Below are positions 24,572-32,329 of a DNA stretch of 40,440 nucleotides, in pieces. A model generated the notes under the pieces. That model ran no database searches. It was not told where the DNA came from and saw only the letters and a list, made by a program, of their open reading frames with translations. Where the stretch lies: positions 1-40,440 of the forward strand of contig DXEU01000057.1 of NCBI GenBank assembly GCA_019114845.1, written 5' to 3'. The stretch is from Candidatus Lachnoclostridium stercoripullorum. GTDB taxonomy: Bacteria > Bacillota > Clostridia > Lachnospirales > Lachnospiraceae. The position numbers and the translations under genes were made by a program. How positions within the stretch are numbered: the stretch's first letter is position 1; every line of letters begins with the position of its first letter.

Positions 24572-26581
24572 ATGAGTAGCAAGAATAAAATCATGGACTT
24601 TTTCTCTGCCCTGGGACGTAGCCTGCTGATGCCCATCGCGGCCCTGGCCGCCTGCGGTATCGTCCTGGGCCTGACATCTGCGCTTATGAAAGCGCAGGTG
24701 CAGGAGGCTGTGCCGTTTTTAACTCAGACCTACGTATACTTTATCATTTCCACTCTGAATAAAGTGGCCAACGTAGTGTTCACCCTGATCCCGGTGCTCT
24801 TCTCCATCTCCATCGCCTTCGGCCTGGCCAAGGAGGAGAAGGAGATCGCCGCCTTCGCAGGCTTCATCGGATACTACACCTTCCTGGTGTCGTCCTCCTG
24901 CCTCATCGGCGCGGGATTTATGGATTTCGGAGCTTTGAAGATCTCCAACATCCTGGGGGTTGAGACCCTGGACATGGGCGCTGTGGCCGGTATCATCATC
25001 GGTCTGGTGACGGCCCATGTGCACAACAAGTACCACAAAATTACCTTCCCGGTGGCCGTCTCCTTCTACGGCGGCAAGCGCTTCGTGGCCATCGCGGTGA
25101 TCCTGGTGTCCGCAGTCATCGGTCTCATCGCCCCCATCGTGTGGGAGCCGGTGTCCATGGGCATCAACGGACTGGGCGGCGTGATCTCCGCCTCCGGCCT
25201 GGTGGGTGTGTTCGGATATGGATTCCTGGAGAGACTGCTGATCCCCACAGGACTGCACCATGTGCTCAACGGAGTCTTCCGCACAACGGCCATCGGCGGC
25301 GTGTACGAGGGCGTGGAGGGCTGCTTAAACATCTTCCTGCAGTTCATTGACCAGGTGGATATCAGCGAGCTGGCTCCCTTCACCGTGTTCCTGGGACAGG
25401 GCAAGATGCCCATGATGATGTTTGGACTTCCCGGAGCGGCGCTGGCCATCTACCGCACCTCCCCGGAGGAGAAGAAGCAGAAGGTCAAGGCTCTGATGAT
25501 CGCCGGCGTGGCGGCCAGCGTGGTGTCCGGCATCACCGAGCCCCTGGAGTTCGCGTTCATGTTCGTGGCTCCCCAGCTGTTCGTATTCCACGCGGTCATG
25601 GGCGGAATTTCCTTCATGTCTATGGCGGCCCTGGATGTAATCATCGGCAACACCGGCGGCGGTCTCATCGACTACCTGATCTGGGGTGTGTTCCAGCCTG
25701 GATCTCACTGGTACTGGGTGATTGTAGTAGGCGTCCCCTTTGCCATTATCTACTACAACGTATTCAAATGGTACCTGACCAAGAAGAACCTCTCCATCGA
25801 GGTGTCCGATGAGGACAGCGAGGACTCCGCAGCTGGCGGAGTGGCCCTGGGCGAGCAGCAGATGGCGCAGGCATACCGCATCATCGAGGGCCTGGGCGGA
25901 ACCGCCAACATCAAGGAGGCCAACAACTGCCTGACCAGACTGAGAGTGGACATTGTAGATTCCTCTCTGGTGAGAGAAGATATTCTGAAGAAGACCGGAG
26001 CCATGGGCTTCATCAAACCCAGCGAGACCCACATCCAGGTGGTCTACGGGCCGAAGGTGGAAGCCATCGCGGCCAACGTGAGGGAGTGCTTAAAGAGCGG
26101 CCGGGTGATCGAGGCTGCCGGCAAGGGCAAGCACGAGCTGGTTGCCCCCGTGAGCGGAGCTGTGGTGCCCATGAAGGAGGCGCCGGACGAGACCTTCTCC
26201 TCCTGCATGATGGGAGACGGCGTGGTGATCCATCCCACGGACAACGTGATCAAGGCTCCCTGCAACGGAACGGTTGAGGTCTACACCGAGGAGAACAAGC
26301 ACGCCATCGGCCTGCAGACGGAGGACGGCTTGGAGCTGCTGATCCACATCGGCGTGGAGACCGTCAACTTGAAGGGCGAGGGCTTTGAGGGCCTGGTCAC
26401 CGTGGGCAGCAAGATCAAGACCGGAGATCCTCTGATCCGGTTTGACAGGGAAGGCCTGGAGAAGAAGGGCTTCTGCACAGACGTCATGGTGATCGTGATG
26501 GCCAACGAGGGAGACTTCGATGTGGAGTACAGCACCGGCATGACGGCTGAGGCCGGAAAGACCGTGGTGGCGAAGTACTGA
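24572..26581 (+). CDS. PTS EIICBA permease, glucose/maltose family
   Basis: A 669-residue phosphotransferase protein holding all sugar-specific domains. EIIC spans residues 1-405 with multiple membrane helices and the GITEPLEF motif (320-327). EIIB (430-505) carries the phospho-cysteine Cys453 in EANNCLTRLRV. EIIA of the glucose type (520-669) has His577 and the phosphorylated His592 in LLIHIGVETV. It should import and phosphorylate an alpha-glucoside, feeding the GH4 enzyme encoded 62 bases upstream. No promoter was seen between them. GAGGGGG precedes the ATG. It shares the high-expression codon use of the GH4 gene. Confidence 0.93.
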   Translation: MSSKNKIMDFFSALGRSLLMPIAALAACGIVLGLTSALMKAQVQEAVPFLTQTYVYFIISTLNKVANVVFTLIPVLFSISIAFGLAKEEKEIAAFAGFIGYYTFLVSSSCLIGAGFMDFGALKISNILGVETLDMGAVAGIIIGLVTAHVHNKYHKITFPVAVSFYGGKRFVAIAVILVSAVIGLIAPIVWEPVSMGINGLGGVISASGLVGVFGYGFLERLLIPTGLHHVLNGVFRTTAIGGVYEGVEGCLNIFLQFIDQVDISELAPFTVFLGQGKMPMMMFGLPGAALAIYRTSPEEKKQKVKALMIAGVAASVVSGITEPLEFAFMFVAPQLFVFHAVMGGISFMSMAALDVIIGNTGGGLIDYLIWGVFQPGSHWYWVIVVGVPFAIIYYNVFKWYLTKKNLSIEVSDEDSEDSAAGGVALGEQQMAQAYRIIEGLGGTANIKEANNCLTRLRVDIVDSSLVREDILKKTGAMGFIKPSETHIQVVYGPKVEAIAANVRECLKSGRVIEAAGKGKHELVAPVSGAVVPMKEAPDETFSSCMMGDGVVIHPTDNVIKAPCNGTVEVYTEENKHAIGLQTEDGLELLIHIGVETVNLKGEGFEGLVTVGSKIKTGDPLIRFDREGLEKKGFCTDVMVIVMANEGDFDVEYSTGMTAEAGKTVVAKY

Positions 26582-26607
26582 TAGCAGGAAACTTCCTATA
26601 TAACAGG

Positions 26608-26647
26608 GAGAGCGCTGAAGCTTTACGTTTCAGCGCTCTCTTTGTTG
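26608..26647 (+). terminator. Terminator of the sugar operon, embedded in the opposing gene's 3' end
   Basis: A 12-bp perfect stem pairs 26608-26619 with 26629-26640 (GAGAGCGCTGAA/TTCAGCGCTCTC), followed by TTTGTT. The 3' arm encodes the last residues of the converging RpiR gene, whose stop is at 26623. Confidence 0.85.
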
Positions 26648-27378
26648 CGCACAGCCATCTCGATGAGAATCTGGATGACCGTGAAAAATCCGATTCGCGT
26701 GTTCACGTCCACGCCCCGGTACTCCCGGTTGACGTCGTTGGTGCATACGGCTATGGTGGAGTACGGGATCAGCGGGCTGTCCGGCTCGCAGGTGAACAGG
26801 ATGGTGGTCAGCCCCCGCTCCATGGCGGTCTGGAAGGTGGGAAGGTAGCGGTCATTTCCGTGGGCGGACAGGATGAGCAGGACGGCGTCGTCCCCGACGG
26901 TGTTCACCAGGGCGCCCAGCAGCCGCTCCCACTCCACCAGGATGGACGGATAGTCCAGGGAATTGAGAACCATCTGCAGGTAGTGGGCCGGCAGGGAGCT
27001 CAAGTTCCCCCCGTAGATGTAGAGGGGCCGCTTGCTGGTGAGCAGGGCGGCGATCTGCTCCAGGGAGTCCAGATCCATGGAGACCAGGTTGTCCTTGAAC
27101 AGGGCGATGGACCGCTTGATGTAATCGTCCGACTGAAATACAGTCTGCCTGGCCTCCTGCAGCTCCCGGCGCAGCTGATATTTGAAATCGTTGAAGCCGC
27201 CAAGCCCCAGCTTCTGGCAGAAGCGGACGATGGTGGCCCCGGAGGTGTACAGCTGGCGGCTCAGCTCCTGCAGGCTCATGTAGGAGGCGGATTTGGGGTG
27301 GCGGATGAAATAATCCAGGATCTCCTCCTCCGCCTGCGTAAGCTCCAGCTGGCGGGCGTGTTCAAACAGTGGAATCAT
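26623..27378 (-). CDS. MurR/RpiR-family transcriptional regulator (downstream copy)
   Basis: A 251-residue regulator. Residues 1-77 are the HTH_6 domain (LTQAEEEILDYFIRHP, SLQELSRQLYTSGATIVRFC, LGLGGFNDFKYQLRREL). A SIS domain that binds phosphosugars covers about 100-240. It converges on the PTS gene, and its last codons lie in that operon's terminator stem. The start at 27378 has AAGGAGG and lies 17 bases inside the upstream RpiR gene, so the two are made from one message. Its likely target is the GH4/PTS promoter, by position. Confidence 0.92.
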   Translation of the reverse strand: MIPLFEHARQLELTQAEEEILDYFIRHPKSASYMSLQELSRQLYTSGATIVRFCQKLGLGGFNDFKYQLRRELQEARQTVFQSDDYIKRSIALFKDNLVSMDLDSLEQIAALLTSKRPLYIYGGNLSSLPAHYLQMVLNSLDYPSILVEWERLLGALVNTVGDDAVLLILSAHGNDRYLPTFQTAMERGLTTILFTCEPDSPLIPYSTIAVCTNDVNREYRGVDVNTRIGFFTVIQILIEMAVRNKESAET

Positions 27379-28186
27379 GGGAGCCTCCTTCCCGCCGGGA
27401 TTCCCGTTCCTCCCGGTATCGGATATAGCACTGGATGATGGTGTGGATGGTGAAGAAGATGGGGAGACGGGAGGTGTACTCCGCCCCCAGGTTCTCCCTC
27501 TGATCCGTAAAGAACCGGAAACTCACGGTGGAGAGATCGGCGATCTCGTTGCTGGTGTAGGGGGTGATGGAGAGGATGGGCAGCCCCTTCATCTGCGCCA
27601 GCTTTCCGATGCGGATGGTGTTTCCGAAGGTGCCGGAGGTGCTGATCAGCACCATCAGGGAGTCCTTTCCCACCGTGTTGATTAGGTGGGAGAACAGCCT
27701 GGCGGACTCGATCCGGTAGACGCTCTGGCGCCCGGTGGAGAGCAGCAGCCGCTCCAGGTACTCCCCGGTGGTGTCGGTGATGCCGCCGGGGGACCAGATG
27801 TAGATGGGCATGGGGCTGTCGAAGAAGCGGAAGGTGCGCAGAAGCTGCTCCTCCTGGATCAGGCCGGCGGTGGCCTGTATGTTGGAGCTGAGAAGATCGA
27901 TCATCAGGTCGGAGCTTCTGCCAGGTCTGGGGGAGGGGGCGGCCTCCTGGCCGCCGGATTCCCGCCTGGCCGCCCGCAGGGCATATTTGAATTCGGCGAA
28001 GCCGGAATAGCCCAGCTTTTTGCAGAAGCGCAGGACGGTGGCGGGGGAGTAGGAGACGCGCTCGGAGAGCTCCCGGATGCTCAGGTCCAGGACGGACTCC
28101 GTGTGCTCGTACACATATTTTAAGACATTCAGCTCGTGCCGGCTGAGGCTTTGGATGGTCTCGTCACTCAGAGGAAGATTGATCAT
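27362..28186 (-). CDS. MurR/RpiR-family transcriptional regulator (upstream copy)
   Basis: A 274-residue paralog of the next gene, with the same HTH_6 (LSRHELNVLKYVYEHTESVL, IRELSERVSYSPATVLRFCK, LGYSGFAEFKYALR) and SIS domain (about 120-250, MVLISTSGTFGNTIRIGKLA). A proline-rich linker (about 98-106) joins the domains. The ATG at 28186 has AAAGGAGG about ten bases upstream. It reads from a near-consensus promoter (28267-28295), and its leader holds a 19-bp tandem repeat. Two RpiR regulators in one operon beside one PTS operon is unusual. Confidence 0.92.
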   Translation of the reverse strand: MINLPLSDETIQSLSRHELNVLKYVYEHTESVLDLSIRELSERVSYSPATVLRFCKKLGYSGFAEFKYALRAARRESGGQEAAPSPRPGRSSDLMIDLLSSNIQATAGLIQEEQLLRTFRFFDSPMPIYIWSPGGITDTTGEYLERLLLSTGRQSVYRIESARLFSHLINTVGKDSLMVLISTSGTFGNTIRIGKLAQMKGLPILSITPYTSNEIADLSTVSFRFFTDQRENLGAEYTSRLPIFFTIHTIIQCYIRYREERESRREGGSHDSTV

Positions 28187-28200
28187 AGGATAGGTGCCTC

Positions 28201-28238
28201 CTTTGCCGGGGAATCTGCCCTTTGCCGGGAAATGTGCC
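28201..28238 (-). repeat. 19-bp tandem repeat in the leader of the RpiR operon
   Basis: Two adjacent units (28201-28219 and 28220-28238) match at 17 of 19 positions. They lie between the promoter start site and the ribosome binding site, so they could be paired operator half-sites or an RNA feature. Confidence 0.6.
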
Positions 28239-28266
28239 TGGGGGTGGCAGTTCCCCTGTGACTGTC

Positions 28267-28295
28267 AGTATAACAAATCCCGGAGCTCTTTTCAA
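28267..28295 (-). promoter_or_regulatory. Promoter of the tandem RpiR genes
   Basis: On the minus strand TTGAAA (28290-28295) and TATACT (28267-28272) are 17 bases apart. The -35 box abuts the stop codon of the upstream SEDS-like gene (28296-28298). Confidence 0.7.
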
Positions 28296-29615
28296 TCACC
28301 CGCGATGTCCTGTGCCCACAACGTCCTGGAAACGCCGGACGGAGAGCAGAAGTCCGGCGAAGACGTAGGTCACCAGGGAGGCCCGCAGGCCGCTGGAGAA
28401 GAATGGCAGCCAGGTCTGGCTGAGGAGGGAGATTCCGCAGTTTGCCAGAATATAGTGGGCCGCCTCCACGGCGAACACCAGACCGCAGCCCAGGCTGATC
28501 ATCCGCCCCAGCTGGTTGGTCTGGCGGCGGGAGATCCCGAGGATTCTCGCGGCCAGAAATGCCAGGGCAGCGGCGAGGGCGATCCCCGCCAGAATCCCGT
28601 AGCTGGACACTGCAAATGTGAAGACGTAGTCGGAGGACAGGGAGGGCAGCAGCTGCCCTGCGGGCAGTCCGGTGTTCCCTGCCAGGCGGGAGGCGTGGAG
28701 GAGTTCCCGCACGTTGGCGGCTGCATAATCGGCGGTGTACCTGGACGCCTGGCGGGCGGCCGGGGACAGCAGAAGGCGCAGCCGTTCCACCTGGTAGGCG
28801 GAGAGACCGCCAAGTGCCGCATAGAGGACGGGGATTAGGGCGGCCCCGCCCCACAGAAGCAGGATAGTCCGCCTCCTCGGCAGGGGAAACCAGCCCCAGC
28901 CCACGGCGGCGGTGATCATCATCAGGCAGACAAGGGCGAGGAAAAAGGGGACATTTAAGGTGCCGCAGGTTCCCACGCCCAGCAGGACGGTCAAGGCCAT
29001 TAGGATGAGACAGGCCGCGAAACCGGCGATTCCCCGCCTTCTGGCCCGGCAGAGCAGGCCGGCGAACACCGGCACGTACAGATAGAGGGAGATCTGGGTG
29101 TAAGCCCGGCTCCCGTTGACATGGGGGGACAGAAAGCCGGAGGCTATGAGCCAGCCAGACAGAAGGAGCCAGAGCGGGAGCGCGTACCTCTCCACCAGGG
29201 TGTAGTCCAGAAAGTACACGGCGGCCATGACGGCCAGCCCCAGCCCAGTGCCCAGGCAGTGGCGGGCAAAGCTGTCCGCGAAGCCGGCGCTCTCCGCCAG
29301 TCCTCCGATCTGGTACTGGAGAAACAGTCCCGCCAGGCTGAGGACGGCGATGAGGGCCAGGAGCCGCAGGTCCAGCCGTGGCCTGTGGATCCGGTCCATC
29401 TCCATCCCCACCTCCAACGGATCCCCCATCTGGCGCACGCTCTCCGCCAGCGCCGCCTCCTCATCCATCCCGGCCTCCATCAGGGCCTCCTTCTGATCCT
29501 GGATGTGGGCGGCCAGCTCCTCCGCCACCAGGGAGCGGGCTTTTTTGCAGCGGATCTGGGAGACGAGGGCAGATAAATATTCCTCCTCCGCCCGGAAACT
29601 TTGTCTCTCAGGCAT
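28296..29615 (-). CDS. HAAS-prefixed FtsW/RodA-like (SEDS) membrane protein
   Basis: A 439-residue protein. Residues 1-75 are a soluble helical HAAS/permease-prefix domain (YLSALVSQIRCKKARSLVAE with EELAAHIQDQKEAL). About ten membrane helices with weak but ordered SEDS text follow: NGSRAYTQISLYLYVPVFAG (like NGARRWI...PSE), LPSLSSDYVFTFAVSSYGIL (like LPEAHTDFIFA) and LLSQTWLPFFSSG (like LPLISYGGS). SEDS proteins polymerise glycan strands; Asp in SSDYVF may match the catalytic one. No penicillin-binding-protein partner is adjacent. The ATG at 29615 overlaps the PadR stop by eight bases; a TTG at 29636 is less likely. Function beyond the family is unknown. Confidence 0.75.
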   Translation of the reverse strand: MPERQSFRAEEEYLSALVSQIRCKKARSLVAEELAAHIQDQKEALMEAGMDEEAALAESVRQMGDPLEVGMEMDRIHRPRLDLRLLALIAVLSLAGLFLQYQIGGLAESAGFADSFARHCLGTGLGLAVMAAVYFLDYTLVERYALPLWLLLSGWLIASGFLSPHVNGSRAYTQISLYLYVPVFAGLLCRARRRGIAGFAACLILMALTVLLGVGTCGTLNVPFFLALVCLMMITAAVGWGWFPLPRRRTILLLWGGAALIPVLYAALGGLSAYQVERLRLLLSPAARQASRYTADYAAANVRELLHASRLAGNTGLPAGQLLPSLSSDYVFTFAVSSYGILAGIALAAALAFLAARILGISRRQTNQLGRMISLGCGLVFAVEAAHYILANCGISLLSQTWLPFFSSGLRASLVTYVFAGLLLSVRRFQDVVGTGHRG

Positions 29616-29955
29616 TCCCACAGGCCACACCTCCAAATCCCAGAACCTTGGCCACAGCGCCGGAGTACTCCCGCCACTCCTCCTCCTTCCGTGCGAGGAA
29701 GCGGCGGCCCTCCCCGGTGATGCGGTAATATTTGCGCACTTTGCCGGAGCGCTCCTCCTCGTAGCAGGTCAGGTGCCCATGGGACACCAGGGTGTGGAGC
29801 AGGGGATACAGGGTGCCGGCCTTCAGCTCAAAGACGTTCTCTGAGCGCTTGGCCAGGGTGTCGATCATCTCGTAGCCGTACATGTCCTTCTCCGACAGGA
29901 GCTTTAAGATCAGCAGCGCGGTGCTGCCGGAGATGAGGCTTTTGTCAACTGCCAT
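29608..29955 (-). CDS. PadR-family transcriptional regulator
   Basis: A 115-residue winged-helix regulator of the short PadR class: a core from STALLILKLLSEKDMYGYEM through IDTLAKRS and FELKAGTLYPLLHTLVSHGH to GKVRKYYRITGEGRRFLARK, ending in a short dimerisation helix. AAAGGAGGA precedes the ATG. It is translationally coupled to the SEDS-like protein. PadR genes are commonly autoregulated and paired with HAAS membrane proteins; here operator-like repeats lie in its promoter, which supports autorepression. Confidence 0.92.
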   Translation of the reverse strand: MAVDKSLISGSTALLILKLLSEKDMYGYEMIDTLAKRSENVFELKAGTLYPLLHTLVSHGHLTCYEEERSGKVRKYYRITGEGRRFLARKEEEWREYSGAVAKVLGFGGVACGNA

Positions 29956-29978
29956 GTAAAATTCCTCCTTTATATGTA

Positions 29979-30030
29979 GATTATCTATACATCATGGCCT
30001 GATTATATATCGATCATCTATATATGTCAA
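29979..30030 (-). promoter_or_regulatory. PadR operon promoter with two operator-like boxes
   Basis: On the minus strand a perfect TTGACA (30025-30030) and a perfect TATAAT (30002-30007) are 17 bases apart. Two related 14-mers, GATTATCTATACAT (29979-29992) and GATCATCTATATAT (30012-30025), lie 33 bases apart on the plus strand, one in the spacer and one just past the start site. ATGT and ACAT also frame the first box (29974-29992). A consensus promoter this strong would need repression. Confidence 0.75.
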
Positions 30031-30075
30031 GAACAATTCACCCGGCAGGCGTCTGACCGCGCGGGAGCAGCAGGC

Positions 30076-30165
30076 GTCAGCCGGGTGTGTGCTGTCAGCC
30101 GGGTGTGTGCCGTCAGCCAGGTGTGCGCCGTCAGCTGGGCGTGTGCCGTCAGCCGGGCATAGCTC
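30076..30165 (+). repeat. 18-bp tandem repeat, about five copies
   Basis: Units begin at 30076, 30094, 30112, 30130 and 30148, each starting GTCAGC, with consensus GTCAGCCGGGTGTGTGCC; the last is degenerate. It lies between the histidine kinase stop and the PadR promoter. Copy 1 also pairs with CACCCGGC at 30039-30046 (GCCGGGTG, 30080-30087), which with an inner CTGAC/GTCAG could act as a terminator for the kinase transcript. Confidence 0.85.
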
Positions 30166-30171
30166 GGTCCG

Positions 30172-31578
30172 TCACAGGCTGGTGGCCTTGGGGAGGGTGA
30201 AAATAAATTCTGTCCCCACCCCCTCCGTGCTGATGACGTCGATATTTTCCCCGTGGGCCTGGATGATCTCCTTCACGATGGAGAGCCCCAGGCCGGTGCC
30301 CTTCTTGTCCTTGCCCCGGGAGGAATCCGTCTTGTAGAAGCGCTCCCAGATCTTTTTCAGGCTGTCCTTGGGGATGCCGATGCCGGTGTCCTTCACGGAG
30401 ATGAACACCTTCTCGTGGCGCACCGACTCCTGGATGTAGATCACAGAATTGTCGTGGCTGAATTTGATGGCGTTGTCGATCAGGTTGTAGAGAACCTGCT
30501 GGATCTTTCCCAGATCGGCGTGGACCATCTCCTTGGGGGCGGAGAAGGTCAGATCGAAGGTGATGCCCCTGGCGCTGCAGGTGCCCTCGAAGGAGGCGGC
30601 AGTGTCCTTGATCACCCGGTTGATGTCAAAATTGGACCGGGAGAGATACCCCTTGCTGTCCAGGGAGTTCAGGGTGAGCATGCTCTGGGTCAGCTTGTTC
30701 AAGCGGTCCGTCTCGGAGATCACCCGCTTTAAATATTTCTCCTGCATCTCCGGCGGGATGGTGCCGTCGATGATGGCCTCCAGGTATCCCTTTATGGAGG
30801 TGAGGGGAGAGCGGAAATCGTGGGAGACGTTGGCCACGAAGGTGCGCTGATACTCCTCCATCTTGTTCAGCTCCCCGGACATGTAGTTTAAGGTGGCGGA
30901 GAGGTAACCCATCTCGTCCTGGGAGTCCACCTGGATCCGATAGTCCAGATTGCCGGCGGCGTACTCGTTGGCCCCGGCGCGGATCTTCACCAGGGGAAGG
31001 TAAACCACCTTGGTGAACACCAGGAGGATGATCAGGGACAGGGCGTACAGAACCGCCGAGGTAATGTAGGTGAGGTTTAGGAGCTCCGTCCGCATCTGCT
31101 GGATCTGGCTCAGGGGCTGATGGATCAGCACGTAGCCGTAGGTGGTGTAATTGCCGGTGATGGGGGCGGATACGGTGAGCACCTCCTGGTCGAACATGCC
31201 GTGGTAGTCGCCGGTGAAATGGGGTTCCTTCTCCGCAGCCGGGTCAAAGCCGGGGATGGACGCCCCGGAGGAATAGCGGCCGGAGGTGTCCAGGATCAGT
31301 GTGCCCTGGCGGTTTACCACCCAGATGTCGGCGTGAAAGAAGGAGGCGGCCGCCTCCATCAGGGGGGTGGCCTCCGCCTCGTCCACGTCCGCTCCCCGGT
31401 AGCGGTCGCTGTACTGGGAGGCGATGCGGTTGGCCTCGGAGTAGAGAGATTCGTACTGGCGGTCCAGCAGATAATCGTAGATCATCTCCGAGGAGAAGGT
31501 GGAGATGGCGATGAAGCCCAGCAGCCCGAAGATCAGGTACCCCAGCAGAAATTTTGCGTAGAGGGAGTGGAGATTCAT
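30172..31578 (-). CDS. Sensor histidine kinase
   Basis: A 468-residue membrane kinase. Two transmembrane helices (about 8-28 and 170-190) flank a 140-residue extracellular sensor region. HAMP follows (190-245), then HisKA with the phospho-acceptor His253 in VSHDFRSPLTSIKGYL, then HATPase_c with N box NLIDNAIKFS, G1 DTGIGIP and G2 GTGLGLSIVK. The start overlaps the response regulator stop by one base and has a GAGGTG site. Its ligand is unknown. A tandem repeat follows its stop. Confidence 0.95.
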   Translation of the reverse strand: MNLHSLYAKFLLGYLIFGLLGFIAISTFSSEMIYDYLLDRQYESLYSEANRIASQYSDRYRGADVDEAEATPLMEAAASFFHADIWVVNRQGTLILDTSGRYSSGASIPGFDPAAEKEPHFTGDYHGMFDQEVLTVSAPITGNYTTYGYVLIHQPLSQIQQMRTELLNLTYITSAVLYALSLIILLVFTKVVYLPLVKIRAGANEYAAGNLDYRIQVDSQDEMGYLSATLNYMSGELNKMEEYQRTFVANVSHDFRSPLTSIKGYLEAIIDGTIPPEMQEKYLKRVISETDRLNKLTQSMLTLNSLDSKGYLSRSNFDINRVIKDTAASFEGTCSARGITFDLTFSAPKEMVHADLGKIQQVLYNLIDNAIKFSHDNSVIYIQESVRHEKVFISVKDTGIGIPKDSLKKIWERFYKTDSSRGKDKKGTGLGLSIVKEIIQAHGENIDVISTEGVGTEFIFTLPKATSL

Positions 31579-32288
31579 TACTTTTTCACCTCGAATTTAT
31601 AGCCGATGCCCCAGACGGTGGTGATGGCCCAGCCGGCGTGATCCTTGATTTTCTCCCGCAGGCGCTTGATATGTACGTCCACGGTGCGGGTGTCGCCCAC
31701 GTACTCGTACCCCCAGATGTGGTCCAGCAGCTGTTCCCTGGTGAACACCTGGTTGGGGGAGGAGGCCAGAAAATAGAGCAGCTCCAGCTCTTTGGGGGGC
31801 ATTTCCACGGAGTGGCCCTTGTAGAGGACGGAGTAGTTGGTCAGGTTGACGATGAGGTCCGGGTACTCCACGTACTCCCCCTGCTGCTCGCTCCTGGGAA
31901 CGGTCTGCTGAATGGGGGGCTGGTAGCGGCGGAGCACCGCCTTGACCCGGGCCACCAGCTCCTTGGAGTCGAAGGGCTTGATGATGTAGTCGTCCGCCCC
32001 CAGCTCCAGCCCCAGAACCTTGTCGAAGATCTCCCCCTTGGCGGAGAGCATGATGATGGGCACCTGGGACGTGGCCCGCAGCTCTCTGCAGACCTGGTAG
32101 CCGTCTATGCCCGGCAGCATCAGGTCCAGCAGGATGATATTGGGCTTAAACTCCGGAAAAATTTTCAGGGCTGCCTCCCCGTCGTGGACGATGCGGGTCT
32201 CGTAGCACTCCTTCATCAGATACAGGGAAATCAGCTCGGCGATGTTCTCGTCATCGTCAACGATCAGCACTCTTTGCTTTTCGGCCAT
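31578..32288 (-). CDS. OmpR/PhoB-family response regulator
   Basis: A 236-residue regulator. The receiver domain has acidic residues DDDEN (11-15), the phospho-acceptor Asp55 in LLDLMLPGIDGYQV, a conserved Ser/Thr-Ala (LSAKGE) and Lys in IIKPFDSKEL. The C-terminal winged helix ends with HIWGYEYVGDTRTVDVHIKR, then LREKI. AAGGAGG precedes the ATG. It is paired with the kinase and starts 41 bases after mutS2; no terminator was seen between them, so readthrough is possible. Confidence 0.95.
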   Translation of the reverse strand: MAEKQRVLIVDDDENIAELISLYLMKECYETRIVHDGEAALKIFPEFKPNIILLDLMLPGIDGYQVCRELRATSQVPIIMLSAKGEIFDKVLGLELGADDYIIKPFDSKELVARVKAVLRRYQPPIQQTVPRSEQQGEYVEYPDLIVNLTNYSVLYKGHSVEMPPKELELLYFLASSPNQVFTREQLLDHIWGYEYVGDTRTVDVHIKRLREKIKDHAGWAITTVWGIGYKFEVKK

Positions 32289-32329
32289 ACAAATCCTCCT
32301 TCAGTTTATGTCAGTCTAAGTCTTGCTGT

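Noticed and set aside
30076-30165. CRISPR array
   Set aside because: The units are contiguous 18-mers without spacers, and no cas genes are present.
30089-30337. An 82-codon plus-strand frame with a hexapeptide repeat
   Set aside because: It is the 18-bp tandem repeat read as protein and then antisense to the histidine kinase; no ribosome site.
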